Source of the DNA: Leuctra nigra
Taxonomy: Eukaryota > Arthropoda > Insecta > Plecoptera > Leuctridae
Reading direction: 5' to 3'
Assembly (NCBI GenBank): GCA_934045905.1
Contig: OW203765.1
Span: 22,445,409-22,509,408 of the forward strand
DNA: 64,000 nucleotides
Below the pieces are notes generated by a model, which did not search any database, had not been told where the DNA came from, and was given only the letters and a program-made list of their open reading frames with translations. Position numbers and translations under genes: made by a program. Shown here one piece after another: positions 9,622-21,076 of the stretch. Position 1 is the first letter of the stretch. Each line of letters starts with the position of its first letter.

Positions 9622-11132
9622 AGCAGCGACATGATAGATGACAGTTTTTAGACTTGTTATTTAGAAATGATAACGGTAAGTGAACACGTTGATAAGCGAG
9701 CCTTCAAAATACATGAACTTTGACAGTAGCTTTTCTTTCAGATCATCGATCAGTAACTATAAATCAATTTTCCGGTTAAAACAAGAGACTGGAAATCTTG
9801 CTGGAAATCTGTATAAACGAAGATAATAGCAAAGATTGATAGTAATTAATGTTTTTGAAAAATTTCTGACCGTTATCATAGAAAATGAAAGTAGAGATTT
9901 GAGACATATTCCGCTCGCTAATTACCTATTTCAGGTTTTGTGGAATTTCGTTAAAATTGTTAAAATTTGTGTAAAAATAAGTGCAATCGACAACCGTGTA
10001 AGTCCCGAGTATCCTTGTTAGTAGTGTAGTGAAACATGTATAAAACACCTATACAAAACAATGTTATCACGATTTAATCTCCTTCTATGCTTAACACTGC
10101 AAAATATAATCACTGCTATTTTATTAAAAACTGCGGGGAAGTTATTAAAAACGAGAAATTATATCACATAAACCACCTCATCTTAACAACTTGTATTATT
10201 ACAGGAAGAACGGCACAACCTCCACGCAAACCTCCAGCTCACCGCTAACCCAGTTGCGTTTACCATGTAGGAGTCAATAATTAATCCACAATTCTCTTCT
10301 CCATTCTCAACAAAACACATCTCCACATAAATCATTAACAACAACATCCATGTTGAGCTGAGACTAACATGTTGAGGTCAGTTTATAAGCTGCTCATCTC
10401 TAGTTCTGTACCTTGTGGGCGAAGCTATGGAAAACCACGCCACACGATGCAAATCCTGTACTATAAAATACAACTGTGAAGAACAATAATAAAAATTAAG
10501 ATATTCTGATTGGCTTGAGGCTGTCATGATTCTAGCTCTATCTGGTTTGAAATATGCGAGCACAAAATAAAATACAATGAAAAGATTTGCTTTGAAACGT
10601 TACTCCTATAGGAAATGAATTAATGGAATTTCTTACCTTTCTTTCGATGTAATATAGAGGAATAATGTACAGTATTTTATAAAGTTGGAATAAATAACGT
10701 ATAAATTAGTTCCTGACTAATATAATATGTGATTTAATCAGTAAATTATTAATGTATGGTCGTGTCTGAGGAATAGATGTGATTCTTTTCTTATCCTAAA
10801 TGACACATAATGTAAACAGTTCATATGTTACGTCAAACTGCTGTAAATTAAAGCATGTTTATTTAAATGTCCAATTCAAAATCCCAAGAATCGAGTTCCA
10901 AACTGGCGTTGAGTTACACATCAAACGCTTTAGAAACAGAATTAATTCGTCGGCTTTAAATTATTGACCGTGTAATACCGTCTTAATATTGGCCATACGA
11001 AACACCTCGCATGTTAAAGTGAATGAGAGAATTAGCATTTTATAACGGAGCTGTTAAAGTCGCCAATAAAATACTATAAAAGACGCAATATAACAGTGTC
11101 TGACATAGTAATCCATAGCTTTAAAAAAGTCT

Positions 11133-11390
11133 AACAATGACTACGTTAAGTTTTCTGATCAAAATTTGAGGTCGAAATCTTTTAAATTACGATAACATGG
11201 ATGCATTATGCAAGAATGCAGAGGGAGTGGCTTCAAGAGTCATTTTAATTCCATAATCTTAAAAAGGACAACAATGACTGCGTTAAGTCATATTTATCAA
11301 AATTTGAGGTCAAAATCTTTTAAATTATGATAACATGCACATTGGCACGATGCATTATGTATGCAAGAATTCAAAGGGAGTGACGTACAA
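11133..11390. repeat. Two-copy direct duplication, ~137-bp offset
   Basis: AACAATGACT(A/G)CGTTAAG, TCAAAATTTGAGGTC and AATCTTTTAAATTA recur in the same order at 11133 and 11270. ATGCATTATG, GCAAGAAT and GGGAGTG follow in each copy. The copies have diverged by substitutions and small insertions. Confidence 0.8.
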
Positions 11391-11734
11391 GTGCAGGCTT
11401 TTAGCTTCATTTCTGATTACCATATTCTTGGTCCCTAGCTGGAAATAGCGAGCGAGTTCTGATAATTATAGGCTGTGAGGTTCGCGGTTTGCCCTGAAGA
11501 GGGACAAGTTGCTGGAGGGTCAGCGAAGCCTCGCAATTTTGGCGCCCAGCATCTGCCCATGTGTAGTTTATGTGATGCGAGATGTGGTAGGAATGTGAAA
11601 TAAGATGAAATAATGAGCGTAAGGTCATTGAGTTAAAGTGTTGGTCACTGACCACCTCGGGAAATGATGATTCTTTGAAGGTTTGCAATTGGGCTGGTTT
11701 TAATTATGTGTGATTTGGTTGAGATTTGAGGATA

Positions 11735-12170
11735 ATGGATGGTGTAACAGGTAGTTCTGTATTTAGGTATTCAAATTTCAGGAGGTAATTTTTAGAATTG
11801 AGATTACTTGTTACATAGCGGAAATTCTATTTCTGAAAATATGTTTAATTTGTCATCTTCATGATGTATGTAGGCTATGTGATTTTGAGGTTATTTACTA
11901 AGAATGTTAATTTTGTAGTAATTTACGCTAATTTCAAATTACTTCTAAAATAGTAACGATTTAAGGGACAAAAAAATAAATTATTTGTAAATCCTGTACT
12001 AGAGTGGACGGTGTAACAGGTATTTCTGCATTTTAGATATTCAAATTTCATAAAGTAATTTTAAGAATTCAGATTACTTATAACATAGAGGAGTTTCTAT
12101 TTCTGAAAATTGTATTGGATAGATAATTTGACATCTTTGAGATATCTAGGCAATGCGTCTAAAAGGTTAT
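11735..12170. repeat. Two-copy direct duplication, ~269-bp offset
   Basis: GGTGTAACAGGTA, ATTCAAATTTCA, GATTACTT and TTCTATTTCTGAAAAT occur in the same order from 11741 and again from 12010. Divergence is moderate, so the event is older than the duplication at 17.3 kb. Confidence 0.7.
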
Positions 12171-13096
12171 GTACTGAGAATTAAATAATTTTTAAATAAT
12201 TATCGGTCTCTTCAAATTACTAGTAAAAGGTTTAAAAATAGGGTAAGAAAATTAATGCTATTAGGAGAATACATCAAATTATCATTTTCCCTTGGGTCGG
12301 TCGTGTTCGCAAACATAAGAAAACGAAAAACTATGACTTGACCGCAGATAAAAATTTCACAGCAAAGTTGTGGTTTTGATTATAATAAATTGATTTGTGT
12401 CGTATGCAATTTCATGAAAACAATAACAAAATCAATTTTCAATCTTCGTACAAGTCCGCAAAAAACAACCTATTAATCACAACTTCTTGTTCAACAAAGA
12501 CAACTTCAATCATATTTTACAAAAATCTCTATCAATGTCAAAAACTTTTACAACAAACCCCATTAACATTTTAATATGCATCTAAATCTGATTAAATCTC
12601 ATCATCACGATCATCAATTATTGATTTTATCTCTCCGTCATTACCTGATTGTCGTCCGAGCAAAGTGGTTACTACAAGTGTAAGAATGCTGGGATAATGT
12701 GCACGTATGAGGTAAATGCCGTCACGTGATTTGACACGTGACAGAGGGTCATCGGCATCATCGATCAGTCATCGGGGGTCAACAGCAGATGACACTTGTT
12801 CTACACTTGTTCTATGTGATGTAGACCAGTTAGGTTAAGACTTCTGTCGCTGAGATGGTCAGGGAGTCTGTCAATGGGCCAGGATGGGAGGATTTGAAAG
12901 CAGTATGGGAGATGATGACTTTCTGGTCTAATGGAATATCTATTTATTGATAAGCATCAATCAAGTAAAATATATACTTATTCACCATATTTTGCGTTTT
13001 TAATCAGCCAATTTTCTTTTTATTAATATATAAGCAAAATGCGAACAAACATAAAATGATGCAATGTTTCCCCACAAATTTAAAAATCGCCATAGG

Positions 13097-13690
13097 TAAA
13101 GTACGAATCAAGGAATCGTGATACCCAGGTATATTCGCAAATATCTGCGTCTCGACCCATCCCGACCCTTCCCGACCACGGGCTTCTATTCAAGCGCTCG
13201 ATTGCCAAGAATGAGCTGTTAATCCGTCCATTCATGCGCTTCATTAGACAATAAGGATTTTTAAAATGTTTAAGGAATTGCGATTTTGATACTTTTGACC
13301 TCGAAAATGAATGTCATATTGAACGTAGATGAAAGTCATTTTTTAATTTTCAAAATCGGTTTATATTTGGCCGAAACTGATTGCACGCATAAAATATGAG
13401 ATACAAATTATTTTGGCCAAATATGAACCGATTTTGAAAATTAAAAAATGACTTTCATCTATGTTCAATATGACATTCATTTTCGAGGTCAAAAGTATCA
13501 AAATCGCAATAACCTAAACATTTTAAAAATCCTTATCGTCTAATTAAGCGCATGAATGGACGGGTTAACTGCTCATTCTTAACAATAGAGCGCTTGAATA
13601 GAAGCCCGTGCTCGGGAAGGGTCGGGATGGGTCGAGACGCAGATATTTGCGAATATACCTGGGTATCACGATTCCTTGATTCGTACTTTA
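13097..13690. mobile_element. 594-bp foldback element (~280-bp inverted arms)
   Basis: The left arm (~13097-13373) and right arm (~13412-13690) are reverse complements at high identity, separated by a loop of about 38 bases. Outer ends read TAAAGTACGAATCAAGG and CCTTGATTCGTACTTTA. The right-arm ORFs are palindromic by-products and not genes. This fits a foldback/MITE-type element or inverted duplication. A transcript across it would form an almost fully paired long hairpin. Confidence 0.85.
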
Positions 13691-16600
13691 GTACGTTTTC
13701 TGATTTTTTTTTTAAGACATTACTGTATATTTTTACAACAATTACCAACAAACTAAGACAGACATAATTTTTTTATATTTTTTATAGGGTTCTTTTACAA
13801 GATCACAGTATATTTTAAAATGTCGAGAAAATTATTTTGCTCTCCTATGTAGAGCTACTGCAAAAATACAGAATGGGGATCGTCGAAATTCTAACATTGC
13901 TATCATGTACAACGAGAGAAGAGAAAGGAAATGAAATTTACATAAAATTGCTCCATTTCAATTGCATTTTTAACAAATGTCATTTACAAAAAAAAGTCCA
14001 TCAAAACGCATAGTTCAAATCAACGGAACCCATTTTTGTATGCTACTTATTTCTCTTCTCTGGTGGTTTTGTTTGGAAACTATGAACTGTTTGGCCGTGT
14101 CTGGGACTCTTAAAATCACTCTCAATCACCCCGGTAGGTAGAGTGTGCGTGTGTCATTGTATACCTACTCACAGACATCGGCTTGAGTCAAACAAGTTAT
14201 GGAGATCGCATTGGTTTTAAGTTTCCGCAAATGCGTGTGAAAATCTATATGTTTTCGCAGCCTTGCTGTCAGCGGTGATCTTATTCAATGTTTTATGACA
14301 AGAAGAGTCAGTTTTTCTCTTTCGTTTCAACAGTTTAGCTGAGGTGATTGGACTGGAACGCGGACCGTTTACATTTTTACACTCTAATTTGGGTCCTGTG
14401 CACACATTTTATTAACCAATAGGGCATGAGAAATGGTTTTAAAAAAGTAATAAAAACAAGAAATACGCTTTTTACTAGCCAAATTTAAATAATAATACAT
14501 TTAAAAATATTTTTTTAAACGTTATGAAAATAATAATTTTTTTTTAAATTTAAAGTTGAAAAATGAGATTGAATGTTCTTTTAAAATTATAGTTTCAGTG
14601 ATCACAATACCGATTCTTTTCCCAAAAATAATTTTTCGATTCACTATAAATGATAACGTCATTTTAATTGCCATTTTTTTAAACCTATAAATAGTCAAAT
14701 GCGTAAAAATTATGCATCAAAATCGAGTAGTTAAGTTTTGGTGGAGGTGCCGTGTCGACCGCAGTACGCCAGAAGCTATGTATTCATCCGCAAGAACTAC
14801 TTTCTGCTGCCACAACACGAAATCCGTTGAGAATTCTCAATATGGACTCAGCAATTAATAAAATTAATTATCCTTTAAACTGTTATCTAAACTCCATTAG
14901 ATTTGAAACACTTTGTGGGTGTGTACATCGTTCTACAGCCCGCAAACTTAAAAAAATCGTTCCATATTTCTCTTTCGGCGCCTTTTAATTTGATACGAAT
15001 CTTAATATGTTCAATGATTACTACAAGTCAAGTTTTTTTCTGGCGAGTTATTTCTAACTACTCAGAATCCGACAGGAATTAATCAACTTATCACATTTGG
15101 TTGCAGTTTCGACTCATCCTAACCGGTTTCAAACCGTGCGAGAATTAATCTCAAGTCACTCAACATCATTCACAGAATCCTTTAGTTTAATTCTGAACAA
15201 ATAGCCGACAGATAGAAAACTTCTAACTAGTTGTGTCTGTATTCTACGAATAGCACGTGATGGGATGCATCGTCGACTAAAAAAGGATGACGCAATAATT
15301 GCAAATCGGAATTGGATTGAATTAAAGAATTTAATTTTGAAAAAATAATAGGATTGCTGAACATTGTTCTGTCATGCAGTAGTGATGATTATATGGTGGA
15401 CATGATTGAATTTAAAATGACAGAGAGGTTATTTAGATCAGAATTTTCTAATTTACTAGGAAAACGTTTTGTGTAACGCGTGGAGTGCGTATTGCATCGA
15501 ATTAATATTCGCGTTAAATTTGCTACTCTACAAACCTTGCAAACATTTCTTTGCAGAAATTTGTCAAATATATCAAACATATGTTAGTAAAATATCAATA
15601 TCTCTTAAATTTCAAGACCGATTTGTCTGCAAATTATCAAAACTTCCTCAGATGTTGTTCCTAAGTACCATACGAAATTTGAAGTTTCCATTTTAAATAA
15701 TCAACCAATCAGAGGTTCTATTAAAAAAATATATGTGACTGCTCTTATGACATAGTTTATGTGCAAAATTTCAGATCGATTGGTTGAACGGTGTGACCTG
15801 GCCTACAAAAAAGAGCTCGCTTAATTAAGTTGTGTCATTTAATATATTTCCTTGGCCAATAAATATATTCCCGATCCTCCAAAATGTAAATTATTACGTT
15901 ATTTAGAACGATGCAGTCGTTAACCTCTAATACATTTATCATGCTATATTCAAATTTTCTAAAATCTTCTCGTCCTATTTCAAATCCTCTTATAATATAT
16001 GCAAAAGCCTCTTGTCAAAATAAAAATTCCGCCTAACAATACGTTCACGAACGGAGTCATCGTACCAACTTGCCAAAAACAAAACGACTTGATAATAAAG
16101 GTAAAACTCGACCACTCTTGTAAATTGTCCCCACGGGCGTTTGAAATGAAGAGCCTTGTGTAAGTTGAACCTTGGACTTGAAACTAGTTGCTGGACCTCG
16201 AACTTGAATTATTCATCTAGTTTACTTGCTTGAGGTTTTCCTGGCTGGAAATCCAGTCTTTTACTCTCGTTTTCTGCCTGCAATCAGGTTACTTGCATTG
16301 GCAATTACGATAAGTTACATCAGAATTACTCGCAAGACATTTTATGTGGAAAGAGTCTTGTTTAAGACGTTAAAATACACACAATCTTACATGTGAATAT
16401 TGTGATCTAAAAGATTATAGATTTGGAGACAATAAAACAAAAATAAAAGTGAAAACATAATTTTCAAATTATGAAAAATTTGAATATTTTTTTAATAAAA
16501 AATAATTTTGATATTTCATTATTATACACATATTAAAATATAAAATAAATCAAAATTGTGGTAAAATTAAATAGTCATCAAATATATTATATGAATTTGC

Positions 16601-17295
16601 ACTGTTCAAATATTAATAAAAAATTAAATAAAATTGCAATGTCAGAAATTAATTTAATTGAATAATAATCCCATTATGTGTCTACCAAATAATTATATTA
16701 TTGTTGCAAAACAAGACGCTAACTTTTTGTGATTGTTAAATACTAGGCAAGGCCCATATAATTTCTGAATTGGGTAAATTTATTAAAATGAACGGTCTTC
16801 TTGTGAATGATCCATAATGATTCTTCGACTCTTGTAATTTATTCAAACGAGGAGTACTTACGAGATAATGACAAAATTGTCACCTTGTGTCGTCAATGAA
16901 GACACCGACACTGCTAGCAATTGTAACGTTTTTGGCAATTAAATCTTGCGACGCTTAACTGTACATTTGACCCGCTATGTTAAGTGATTTCTGTGCAAAT
17001 TGGAGGCGAGTTGACACCTGACAATTCCATTGGATTACACTTTTAATCTATTGCTACTTTCGGTATCTTGTTTTACGACATAATCCACCTGTTCTTTTAA
17101 GAGTCATTGGATGGATCAGAGAGGGCTATAAAATATTCTGTGCTCTTATAGGATGTTCACTTGATCAGTTTTATAGTGTTTTACTACCAGTTGTTTTATT
17201 TGATTCGTGACCTGTTAAATATTCGCGTATTTTGCAACAATCTCAAGTAAAATCTCTGCTCCTTTGGGACAATTTTCAGCCCAAAACTGTGATAC
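13691..17295. other. Non-coding AT-rich stretch
   Basis: No exon with coding character. A short segment at about 15700-15815 (CAAAATTTCAGATCGATTGG...GTGACCTGG) is a diverged fragment of the repeat family seen at 60.7-64 kb. Confidence 0.55.
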
Positions 17296-17547
17296 AATTA
17301 TTTCATATTTCACACATGTTCCACACATGTCCGAACATTTTTAAAATTAATTTTGGATGACTTACCAAAAAAATAACATACCAATATTCCTTAAAAATCA
17401 AGACATTTATGACTAATAATTATTTCATATTTCACACATATTATGTTCCACACATGTCCGAACATTTTTAAAATTAATTTTGGATGACCTACCAAAAAAA
17501 TAACATACCAATATTCATTAAAAATCAAGACATTTATGACTAATAAT
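17296..17547. repeat. Recent two-copy tandem duplication, ~125-bp unit
   Basis: The unit from 17296 (AATTATTTCATATTTCACAC) repeats from 17418 with very few differences and a 5-base insertion in the second copy. Near-identity indicates a young duplication. No ORF is involved. Confidence 0.9.
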
Positions 17548-18689
17548 TAACTAAGAAAAATAAACCATAAACCTAAGTTTGTATTTTATTTTTATTGATC
17601 ATGTTCACGTTTTCGTCTGCAATTGATACCAAAAATTGTGTCTTGAAAAAACAGCGAAATTAATCCCTCCTGGGTCCGGACTCACTTTAAGGAGTTCCGA
17701 ATTTATATTGGAGATTAAAGAAGGTTTGGATGACATAGGGACTTGGAGGAATATTTTAAAATGCATAGACTTTCATTTCGAGGGTCCACAGCAATTTACA
17801 TTCATGCATTTCTGATGACGTTCTCTACATAATTCAGCTTCGTTTTCATTTAATTGTTGTTCGTGTAGTTCAAGAAATAGTATCTAAGTGCTTTTAAACA
17901 ATTTGGCATCTACCAGCGTCCACATAAACCGGCTATGAAGGTTCCCCGAAATGTCGATTTGTCGAATTTTGTAACAAAACTTTACAAGACTTAAAAAGAG
18001 GTTTTATTTTTGACAAAAATCCAGTCAAAAAGTGAATTTTCATTTTGGGAGTGTACGTCTAACCATTGCTGATCGCCTCCCTAAATTCTTAACAGTTCTA
18101 GTTTTTATTTTACCAATACTTATACGGCATTCCCCACAAACAACCTATTATAATTTAAAATGACACCAATGAGTCATCAAGGTGGTTGACCTCAGCGATT
18201 GCATAAATCTCCACAACCGTCATTGCAATTGAACCGCAATCAAAACCAACTCGCCAGCAAGCAAAGTGCATCTTAACGCATCAGTGTGTGTAAATTCCTT
18301 CGTCAAGGGTGTGTCCTTAACCACGTCTCCAACACTCTCCAGGCACTTCATATCACATCTAATTTATTCGTTAAACGCTTGCAAATTTTAAATTATACTC
18401 TTCTTAAGTTTCCGCGTTATGGGGGCAGTGATACCGTATGACATAGGTAGCGCGACGAATCTGGTTTTTGCCCCCCCATGAAGGCGCGCCCCCCGGTTTG
18501 TGTGGGACGTTATGCCGTTATTGCACCAAATTTGTTTTTTCTGATTTTATCAATAGTTCTCTTGGAGATAGAGCTATATTTGGAAGACTGGTTTGTGTTG
18601 CTTTTTCATCGTGTGTAATTTAGTGGAGATTGGAGATTTTATTTTGATCACGTTTTTTTTGTTTGATGAGAAACGCGTTATTTTCAGAC

Positions 18690-18800
18690 TTAGTTAAGTG
18701 CTAGTTTTCTAGAGCTGAATCATGATGGCCGAGGTTCGAGTCTGGATAGTGGCGCCACAGAGTGTGGTTTACCGAGATTTCAACTAGGTATTCAATATGA
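18690..18800 (+). mobile_element. tRNA-derived SINE fragment
   Basis: GAGGTTCGAGTCTGG near 18729-18745 matches a Pol III B box (GGTTCGANTCC type). It is followed by TGTGGTTTACCGAGATTTCAAC, a tail also found inverted in the copy at 26.25-26.36 kb. The A-box half is degraded. Confidence 0.5.
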
Positions 18801-20852
18801 AAAATAGAATATAATTTAAATTCATGCAACGTTGTATTACGATTAATAATTTCCCCAATTAATTTTTCCTAAAAGTTTATACAATTTTAAACATTTTTTA
18901 AACATGTCAATCATCGGATATAGTATGGTTTTTATGCTTTCATTATTGTTAATATCATTTTTTTATCTCAATTCAAAGTTGGGTCCTTACCCCTATAACT
19001 CAATACCTACACCCTGAACCCTCAAAGAACTCAGCTCAGAGCACCAGATCGTAACACATTTCCCATTGTCAACTCGGAGTTCCGCGTCATCAACCTACGC
19101 ACCGCCGACCTCGTGCAATGCTATTGATCACCTGCATTGAACGAACTTGACCATGTATATCACGAGCATGTTACGCAAGCAAACCCACGCGTTTAATTCG
19201 TTGTGCTGTTTTTTAACTGTATAATGAAATATGTCATTCAATGAATGACAATGTTTTGAAACATATTCTTCCATCATAGAATTCACTTAAAAGACTTAAT
19301 TTATTTGGAAAACCAGACATTTTAACGACTTTATCGTTGTCATCAGGTAATTTGAAAGGTTGGAACCTCGATTACCTAAGAGAGCTTTTATACATTAACT
19401 TGGCAATTATACCTACCTAAAAACTCATAAAAGCATAAATATACAAGTATGTGTATTGTATGGATTCTAAGAGTTGATTTTAAGATTATTTTACAATGTT
19501 TTCAAACATGAATTTTAAAATCTTTCAACTCGAAAAAGTACAAAATAAACGTCACTAGTTTTCAGTTTAAAGCATTTCGTCTTCTAAACACAAACTGCAT
19601 TTCTCTAAAAGAACCGCTAGAACTTGTTCACTGCCAATTTACTTCTCCGTGTTCGAAGATTCGATCATTGTTAAGACCGTGATTTATATAGTTACTTTGT
19701 GGGCTGTTGCTTGAATAAAAGATGCCACTGATTTAGACAGGTTTTAACATTGAACCCTAACTGAGACACGGATATTGTTGTAAACCTAAGTAGCGTTATT
19801 TTTTTGTATAAGAGGTTTGCCAAATTCAAGTACCACCTAGGAACAGCTGATCAGTTTGCAGTTAAAAATTTGAGCAAATTTAGTTATCTGTTTTTTATAC
19901 TGTGCACTTCGTTAAAACGTGAGCCATTAATATAAAACAGAAATCTCTAAATTGATGCTGTAAAATTGGCAAAGGCATTATAGAAAATATATTGGCTTTA
20001 TCTTTGAATATATACCTATAAGGATTATATATTCAAAGGCTTTATTAATGAAAATGTATCAAAATTTGATTTACGAAATCCAAGCTAAGAAGGTAGTCTG
20101 ATTTACCAGGTCTATTCGTCTGAGAAATACATCCGTGTAAAAGGCTCCATTTCTTAAGACCTTATAAATTGTAACAGCTTTTAAGTTATCAAGAATTACC
20201 TTAAAATCGCTCAAGAAAAGATCTTGTGAAAACCCATTTCTCCCAGAAACTGAGTATTTTGTAGATTCTAATCCCAAATCTCGCCTGTGCTGCTGAAATA
20301 ATCTTAGTACAGGGACAAAAACAGAGATGGTCATGTCAAAACTGAAAAAATAAAAATTTCGACACAAAACACCTAATTAACAATTGGAGCCACTTAATTA
20401 CATTAACTAGACGATATAATTAAACTTATCTAATTACATTATTTAAATCCAAACAGCAAAAACAACTCTCGTGTCAGCTCTGCATCGGGTCATAGCACCA
20501 TCGCCCAATTATTACGATGATATTAATCTGTCATCGCCTCGGGCGGGTATAGTTCCAATACGCAGTCTTCTAATATCTAGCATTACGCAAACCATCTTGC
20601 TGGAGGGTCCAACAGACACCGCCTTCTTAGCATAACGTGCTGAAACAATTATACCAGCATGTTAGAAACAGAGCAGGCATGGAAGAGAGCTTCAAGTAAA
20701 GCAGCCGAAATGATGCGAAGAATATTTGGAACGTTTTCTTTGAGATTTGAATATTTGCCGCGAACTTTTTAACTCAACATTTATAGAAGGCGTGTCGTGG
20801 AAATTTCAAATACGGGAGAATTTTTCCATCGTATCGTGAAGATCTCAATTTA
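18801..20852. other. Non-coding AT-rich stretch
   Basis: No gene is supported. A short GC-rich patch just upstream at 18415-18540 stands out from the AT-rich surroundings but has no ORF. Confidence 0.5.
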
Positions 20853-21076
20853 TTCAATGGGGTTGTTCATGCAAAACTATTGTAGATGGCGCTGCTGTTC
20901 TAATCGTCCGGGAGAGAGCCAATCAAAATGCATCTAGCGGAATGGAAGGTTTTTAAATCTTGGCGGGAGTTTGATTCATAGATCTTGGATTCAGAAACCA
21001 ACCAATCAGAGAGAGATACCTCCATTGCTGCTAGCGCTGCGAGTGAGAGCAAATGGCAGTGAACAACCCCATTCAA
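20853..21076. mobile_element. 224-bp MITE with 17-bp perfect terminal inverted repeats
   Basis: TTCAATGGGGTTGTTCA (20853-20869) and its exact complement TGAACAACCCCATTCAA (21060-21076) bound a non-coding interior. The interior contains further short inverted motifs such as GGCGCTGCTG against CTGCTAGCGC. A non-autonomous DNA transposon is the simplest reading. Confidence 0.75.

Larger units (their letters stand above)
9622..13096. other. Non-coding: intergenic or first-intron sequence
   Basis: AT-rich, with no supportable exon. It contains two old two-copy duplications, described separately (11133-11390 and 11735-12170). If the candidate first exon near 49.1 kb is correct, this is part of a very long intron. 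Confidence 0.55.

Noticed and set aside
9279..9632. 117-codon minus-strand ORF across the duplicated exon start
   Set aside because: It is in the wrong frame for CBM14 and exists because the 125-base duplication keeps one alternative frame open. The CBM14 frame starts at the inner acceptor.
13533..13767. Overlapping ORFs on both strands at 13.5-13.8 kb
   Set aside because: They lie in the right arm of the foldback and are openness by-products of the palindrome.
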